From: Vallitalea maricola | GTDB lineage: Bacteria > Bacillota > Clostridia > Lachnospirales > Vallitaleaceae | Direction of reading: 5' to 3' | Assembly (NCBI RefSeq): GCF_036985595.1 | Contig: NZ_BTPU01000066.1 | Coordinates: forward strand, 1-19,862 | DNA: 19,862 bases | Shown here: positions 16,372-19,862 of the stretch, piece by piece | Layout of the letters: every line of letters begins with the position of its first letter | Position numbering within the stretch: the first letter of the stretch is position 1 | The notes under the pieces: model-generated | Database searches by the model: none | The model's input: only the letters and a program-made list of their open reading frames with translations | What the model was told of the DNA's origin: nothing | Translations under genes and position numbers: made by a program

Positions 16372-17088
16372 CTATTCCATAGCACTTGATACAAAAGTCA
16401 TGCTCAACATAACAAATATAAATGCCTGCAATACACCTGCAAAAACATCAAAATATCCATGTAATGCTGTTGGTACACCAATAAGTGCAAACCAAGGTAA
16501 ATTATAATATAAAGTCATGATAATCGTACCACCAAGTATATTTCCGAACAAACGGAAACTTAGTGATACTGGATTAGCAAGTTCTCCAATAATATTAAGT
16601 GGTGTCATTGGCCATAAGGGTTCTGTTAAGCCTTTAGCCCATTTTCCAACACCTTTTACTTTAATTCCATAACCCTGCACCATGAAAAATGTAATGAGTG
16701 ATAATGCAAATGTAACTGATGCATCAGCTGTAGGTGGTCTTAGGAAACCAAAACCTAATTTTCCATTATTGAAGTTAGGACCTAGTAATAAACCGGATAA
16801 GTTACAAACCAAAATGAATATGAACATACAACCATAGAAAGAAGAGAACTTTCTACCATTTTCACCCATTGTGGATACTGTAAAGTTATCTAATAATTCA
16901 ACAATCCATTCAATAACATTCTGAACACCTGCTGGAACTTTTTTAGGTTTTAATATAATTCTTCTTATGATTAATGCGATAACTATTAGTACAAGCCCAA
17001 TAAGCCATACATTTACCATTGATTCAGTAATCCATAGGTCAAAACCAAATATCTTTATGGTTTTAACATGATGAATACCAATATCCAT
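16372..17088 (-). CDS. atpB: F1Fo ATP synthase a subunit
   Basis: This 238-residue membrane stator forms the two ion half-channels against the c ring. The essential arginine is Arg179 in NPVSLSFRLFGNILGG. Upstream Glu169 (IGELANP) and Gln221 in the last helix (GVLQAFIFVML) are also at conserved positions. Five to six membrane helices are visible, beginning at about residues 25-43. AAGGAGG lies 8 nt before the ATG. The gene is 30 bp after the atpI-like gene and 57 bp before the fused c gene. Length and motifs are normal, and nothing suggests loss of function. Confidence 0.97.
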   Translation of the reverse strand: MDIGIHHVKTIKIFGFDLWITESMVNVWLIGLVLIVIALIIRRIILKPKKVPAGVQNVIEWIVELLDNFTVSTMGENGRKFSSFYGCMFIFILVCNLSGLLLGPNFNNGKLGFGFLRPPTADASVTFALSLITFFMVQGYGIKVKGVGKWAKGLTEPLWPMTPLNIIGELANPVSLSFRLFGNILGGTIIMTLYYNLPWFALIGVPTALHGYFDVFAGVLQAFIFVMLSMTFVSSAME

Positions 17089-17118
17089 TAATTAACCCTC
17101 CTTTCCATATAGGAAACG

Positions 17119-17550
17119 TTAAAAATCTGACTCTTCCTCTTCATCTTCCCATTCTAGGAACTCTACAGAGCCATCTTTTGGCGTAGGTTTTTCTATGTAT
17201 CCTTGCCAATATGCGGCTAATTTCACAGATACAAGTGAAATAATAACACCTACTAAATTAATCGTTGGTTCTAATGCTCCAACAACTAATACTAAAATAG
17301 TTAATAAATACCTTAAAAAATAATGAAAATGTGCATATCTCCTAGCATCGTTTGGAGGTTTGTTTAATGCTTTTTTAAATGTTACTTCCATTAGTTTTAA
17401 CTTAAGAATGGAAAATATTCCTCCAAGAGCCAAACCTTTACCATAAGCTAAAATATCTTCAACAAAAAACAGACCTATTGCAAATGAAAGGACTACAATA
17501 ATTGATATTTTAATTGTTAGTGGAATTAATATTGATTTTTCTGAGTCCAT
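17119..17550 (-). CDS. atpI: ATP synthase subunit I family membrane protein
   Basis: This 143-residue protein has four predicted membrane helices (about 6-28, 38-56, 80-97 and 98-116) and the subunit I pattern GLALGGIFSILKLKLM. Members of this family lie first in atp operons and assist c-ring assembly or ion supply; they are not part of the mature enzyme. The tail is strongly acidic (EFLEWEDEEEESDF), which is longer and more acidic than I would expect, though I cannot compare it with relatives. The ATG comes one base after the TGA of the preceding gene, so translation is probably coupled. Given the unusual c subunits here, it may help build the mixed ring, but that is inference. Confidence 0.85.
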   Translation of the reverse strand: MDSEKSILIPLTIKISIIVVLSFAIGLFFVEDILAYGKGLALGGIFSILKLKLMEVTFKKALNKPPNDARRYAHFHYFLRYLLTILVLVVGALEPTINLVGVIISLVSVKLAAYWQGYIEKPTPKDGSVEFLEWEDEEEESDF

Positions 17551-17551
17551 A

Positions 17552-17782
17552 TCAAGAGTCCTTCTTTCTCTTTTTACTACTTTTCATAGCTATGACGTAT
17601 AAATTGCGAAAGGCTGTCAGCATACCCAATATTGTAAAAATAATAAGAAATAGTACTCCGGTACTAAGTATCCTGTCAAGAAAGTTTCCAAACAAAATAC
17701 AACCAATAATAGGTATTGCCATTAAAAAACCTATTTGAGTTATTAAAGATAAGCTTTTCATTATATTCGGATCAAACTTCAT
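17552..17782 (-). CDS. atpZ: AtpZ/AtpI family small membrane protein, first gene of the atp operon
   Basis: This 76-residue protein has two membrane helices (about 13-31 and 40-58) separated by GNFLDRILSTG, with a basic tail ending SSKKRKKDS. The glycine-rich first helix, the LD turn and the small size fit the AtpZ family (putative F1Fo-associated, formerly called a Ca2+/Mg2+ transporter), known from the start of Firmicute atp operons. GAGGGAG lies seven nt before the ATG, downstream of a good promoter. The family assignment is fairly sure; the biochemical role is poorly defined. Confidence 0.8.
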   Translation of the reverse strand: MKFDPNIMKSLSLITQIGFLMAIPIIGCILFGNFLDRILSTGVLFLIIFTILGMLTAFRNLYVIAMKSSKKRKKDS

Positions 17783-17805
17783 AAGTTTCTCCCTCTTAAT
17801 AAAGT

Positions 17806-17834
17806 ATTATACGCATGATTTTATCATATGTCTA
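17806..17834 (-). promoter_or_regulatory. Promoter of the atp operon
   Basis: On the minus strand TAGACA (17834-17829, 5/6 to consensus) and a perfect TATAAT (17811-17806) are 17 bp apart. The transcript would start near 17799, leaving a short leader of about 17 nt before the atpZ ATG. No operator is obvious. Confidence 0.7.
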
Positions 17835-17893
17835 CAGTAATATCTATTTTTTTACAATTTCCATCATATTACCTATGAATTTAGAAAACCCAT

Positions 17894-17931
17894 AAAAAAA
17901 CAGAAAAAGATAGACATATTAATGCATCTAT
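17894..17931 (-). terminator. Probable terminator of the epimerase gene
   Basis: On the minus strand ATAGATGCAT and ATGTCTAT pair as an 8-bp AU-rich stem with a 2-nt bulge and a 4-nt loop. CTTTTTCTGTTTTTTT follows. The hairpin overlaps the stop codon of the epimerase. The stem is weak but the U-rich tail is long, so some readthrough into the atp operon is possible. Confidence 0.55.
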
Positions 17932-19046
17932 TTTAAACTATTTATGATAATATCAACAATTCTACTTGATGCTTTTCCATCCCCATAAGGGTTAACAGCA
18001 TTCGCCATCTTATTATATTCGTCAGCATCTTCAATTAATGATTTTGTAAATTCATAAATAGTATTTTCTTTGGTACCAGCTAATTTTAATGTACCAGCTT
18101 CTACTCCTTCTGGTCTCTCTGTAACATTCCGAAGAACTAATACAGGTTTACCCATTGAAGGTACTTCTTCTTGTAATCCTCCTGAATCAGTTAAAACTAA
18201 GTAGGAATTGTTTAAAAGATTATGCATATCCTGCATTTCAAGAGGCTCTACTAAATGTACTCTTTCATGCTTTCCTAATATCTTATTCGCTACATCCCTA
18301 ACAGCTGGATTTAGATGTACAGCATATACAACTTCTACATCTTCATGTTCTTTAACTATTCTAAGTACAGCATTACATATATTTTCTAGTGGTTCACCAA
18401 GATTTTCTCTACGATGAGCAGTCATGGTGATAATCTTTTTGTTATTGTAGCCCAAATGATTAAGTAAATCATTCTTAAATTTATAATCATCCCTTATTGT
18501 TGTACTAAGGGCATCTATAACTGTATTACCTGTTACAAAGATATTCTCTTCTGATACATTTTCTTTTAATAAGTGTCCCTTTGCTGTATCAGTAGGAGCA
18601 AAATGAAGATCTGCCAAACATCCTGTAAGCTTTCTATTCATCTCTTCAGGGAAAGGTTCATATTTATTATATGTTCTTAGTCCTGCTTCTACATGTCCAA
18701 CTTTTACTTTATTATAAAATGCAGCCAAAGATCCAATGAAAGTTGTTGTTGTATCTCCATGTACAAGAACTATATCAGGTTCTACTTCGCTAATAATATT
18801 GTTAAGCCCCTCTAGAGCTCTGGTTGTGATTTGTGCCAGTGTCTGTCTCTCTTTCATGATATTAAGATCATAGTCCGGTTCTAAGTTAAATACTTCAAGT
18901 ACTTGGTCTAACATTTCTCTATGCTGAGCTGTAACACATACAATGCTTTCTGTATGCTCATTTTTTTCTAGAGCTTTAACAACAGGACACATTTTTATTG
19001 CTTCTGGTCTTGTTCCAAAAATGCTCATAACTTTAATCTTTGACAT
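17928..19046 (-). CDS. wecB: UDP-N-acetylglucosamine 2-epimerase, non-hydrolysing
   Basis: This enzyme interconverts UDP-GlcNAc and UDP-ManNAc in the cytoplasm, supplying ManNAc for teichoic acid linkage units or other cell-wall glycans. At 372 residues it is full length. Visible motifs are GTRPEAIKM (11-19), HGDTTT with Asp98, GHVEAGLRT with Glu120, PFPEEMNR with Glu134, TAHRREN with His211, and LTDSGGLQEE. Asp98, Glu120, Glu134 and His211 correspond to the four catalytic-site residues of the E. coli enzyme. The Bacillus subtilis orthologue is called mnaA and also lies near the atp operon, so this neighbourhood is conserved. GGAGGA lies nine nt before the ATG. If the surface proteins here are SLH-anchored, ManNAc could enter the wall polymer they bind, but that is inference. 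Confidence 0.96.
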   Translation of the reverse strand: MSKIKVMSIFGTRPEAIKMCPVVKALEKNEHTESIVCVTAQHREMLDQVLEVFNLEPDYDLNIMKERQTLAQITTRALEGLNNIISEVEPDIVLVHGDTTTTFIGSLAAFYNKVKVGHVEAGLRTYNKYEPFPEEMNRKLTGCLADLHFAPTDTAKGHLLKENVSEENIFVTGNTVIDALSTTIRDDYKFKNDLLNHLGYNNKKIITMTAHRRENLGEPLENICNAVLRIVKEHEDVEVVYAVHLNPAVRDVANKILGKHERVHLVEPLEMQDMHNLLNNSYLVLTDSGGLQEEVPSMGKPVLVLRNVTERPEGVEAGTLKLAGTKENTIYEFTKSLIEDADEYNKMANAVNPYGDGKASSRIVDIIINSLK

Positions 19047-19129
19047 TGATATTTTTCCTCCTATATATATCTAAGTTTTCCAATTATCTTATTACAATAT
19101 TCTATTCCTTTTTTGACAATTCATTTTAT

Positions 19130-19158
19130 ATTATACATCCATTTTACACCACTTGCAA
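19130..19158 (-). promoter_or_regulatory. Promoter of the UDP-GlcNAc 2-epimerase gene
   Basis: On the minus strand TTGCAA (19158-19153) and a perfect TATAAT (19135-19130) are 17 bp apart. The leader would be about 77 nt, ending in a GGAGGA ribosome binding site. Confidence 0.6.
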
Positions 19159-19302
19159 AATATTTTATATAATTTTTATTTCATTATTCCCACTATTTAA
19201 ATTAGATATTTAATTATTAAGTTTTATACATAAATATGTATTTTAAATGAATAATTTATTCTATTGGTTTTATTTTAATACCTGATTTTTTTCAAATAAT
19301 AT

Positions 19303-19331
19303 TTGTTACCTAGGTTAGTATATGCTATAAT
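19303..19331 (+). promoter_or_regulatory. Promoter of the ACT-domain gene
   Basis: TTGTTA (19303-19308) and a perfect TATAAT (19326-19331) are 17 bp apart. TG precedes the -10 with one base between (extended -10). The leader would be about 40 nt before the ATG at 19378. Confidence 0.7.
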
Positions 19332-19377
19332 CATTCTTATATTTTATTTTTATAAATAATTCATAGGAGTGTTATAT

Positions 19378-19845
19378 ATGGATAAAATTATTAGCAAACT
19401 TAACATTACACAAAATGTAACTTTAATTACATTAGCTAACATACCTATTAATAATAAAAGCATAGCTGAAATATTCACTTCTCTAGCAGAAGCTGATATT
19501 AATGTAGATATGATTAGCCAAACATCACCATTAAAAGGAAAAATAAATATATGTTTTACTCTACAAGATGACGTATTATTTAATGCTATTCAAACACTGG
19601 GCACATATAAAAAACAAATACCTAGTCTACGTATTGATGTTAATTCTAATAATACCAAGCTTTCACTATATGATGAAAATATGAAATACCAACCTGGAAT
19701 CGCTGCTAAAACAATGGTCATACTATCAGAAGCAGATATAGATATTAAAATGATTACTACATCTGAAATAGATATTTCTTATCTCATATATGCATCTGAT
19801 GAAGAAAAGGCTATACAATCACTTAAAAAAATAATAAAAGATTAA
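19378..19845 (+). CDS. Free-standing tandem ACT-domain protein resembling the aspartokinase regulatory region
   Basis: The 155-residue product has two ACT domains and no kinase domain. The first (about 10-80) has NVTLITLANIP, then LAEADINVDMISQ and INICFTL. The second (about 92-155) has QPGIAAKTMVILSEADIDIKMITTSEIDISYLI and ends EKAIQSLKKII. This is the layout of the C-terminal regulatory half of aspartokinase, which binds lysine or threonine. The second domain keeps the Pro-Gly ligand-loop pair (QPGIAAK), but the first has NNKSIAEI instead of the usual PG-A-A pattern, so one effector site may be lost. It may act as a separate regulatory subunit or amino-acid sensor; the partner is unknown. 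A GTG at 19369 could extend the frame by three codons, but it is part of the AGGAG ribosome binding site (19365-19369), so ATG 19378 is the likely start. Only 17 bp of downstream sequence is visible. Confidence 0.88.
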   Translation: MDKIISKLNITQNVTLITLANIPINNKSIAEIFTSLAEADINVDMISQTSPLKGKINICFTLQDDVLFNAIQTLGTYKKQIPSLRIDVNSNNTKLSLYDENMKYQPGIAAKTMVILSEADIDIKMITTSEIDISYLIYASDEEKAIQSLKKIIKD

Positions 19846-19862
19846 AATTTAGAAGCTATCTC

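Larger units (their letters stand above)
19047..19377. other. Divergent intergenic region, 331 bp
   Basis: This very AT-rich spacer lies between the epimerase (minus) and the ACT-domain gene (plus). It holds the two divergent promoters listed separately, about 145 bp apart, and no convincing gene. No clear operator is shared between them. Confidence 0.6.

Noticed and set aside
19113..19135. Perfect TTGACA on the plus strand upstream of the ACT-domain gene
   Set aside because: No -10 box lies at 16-18 bp, and the AT-rich hexamers after it are too close. The TTGTTA/TATAAT pair at 19303-19331 is much better placed.
1..19862. CRISPR arrays, tRNA or rRNA genes, insertion sequences, phage genes
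   Set aside because: No regularly spaced direct repeats, tRNA-like cloverleaf, rRNA sequence, transposase or terminal inverted repeats were seen on either strand.

Overview
The window comes from an AT-rich, low-GC Gram-positive bacterium, most likely an anaerobic member of the Clostridia. The evidence is the strong AGGAGG-type ribosome binding sites, the Firmicute-style atp operon preceded by atpZ/atpI-type genes, the mnaA/wecB-type epimerase just upstream of it, and the large S-layer-type surface proteins. I cannot name the species from sequence alone. Every gene but the last is on the minus strand, so transcription of the main block runs right to left.

Right end (17928-19862): a non-hydrolysing UDP-GlcNAc 2-epimerase gene (minus) is divergent from a small plus-strand gene. 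The small gene encodes a free-standing pair of ACT domains that looks like the regulatory half of aspartokinase. The 331-bp region between them carries good sigma-A-type promoters in both directions.

Centre (10061-17782): a complete eleven-gene F1Fo ATP synthase operon, in the order atpZ, atpI, atpB (a), a fused double-length c subunit, a normal c subunit, atpF (b), atpH (delta), atpA (alpha), atpG (gamma), atpD (beta), atpC (epsilon). It has a good promoter (-35 TAGACA, 17 bp, -10 TATAAT) and a strong terminator after atpC. The c subunits are the most notable part. Both carry the Na+-binding signature. The double-length c keeps the ion-binding Glu only in its first hairpin; the second has Gln. 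This is the layout known from the hybrid c ring of Acetobacterium woodii, so the enzyme is probably Na+-coupled with a mixed rotor ring.

Left half (1-9916): a secreted protein with a copper-amine-oxidase-like N-terminal domain has its own candidate promoter and terminator. It is followed by two very large exported proteins in tandem, 1652 aa and at least 1216 aa. Both are built from fibronectin type III-like modules and end in a shared beta domain; the first also has SLH-like C-terminal repeats. The two big genes are separated by 11 bp, and the ribosome binding site of the second overlaps the stop codon of the first, so they are probably made together. Their upstream region contains a perfect GCCGATAT, the -10 element of sigma-D/FliA promoters, suggesting possible co-regulation with motility or cell-wall genes.

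No tRNA, rRNA, CRISPR array, insertion sequence or phage gene was seen.
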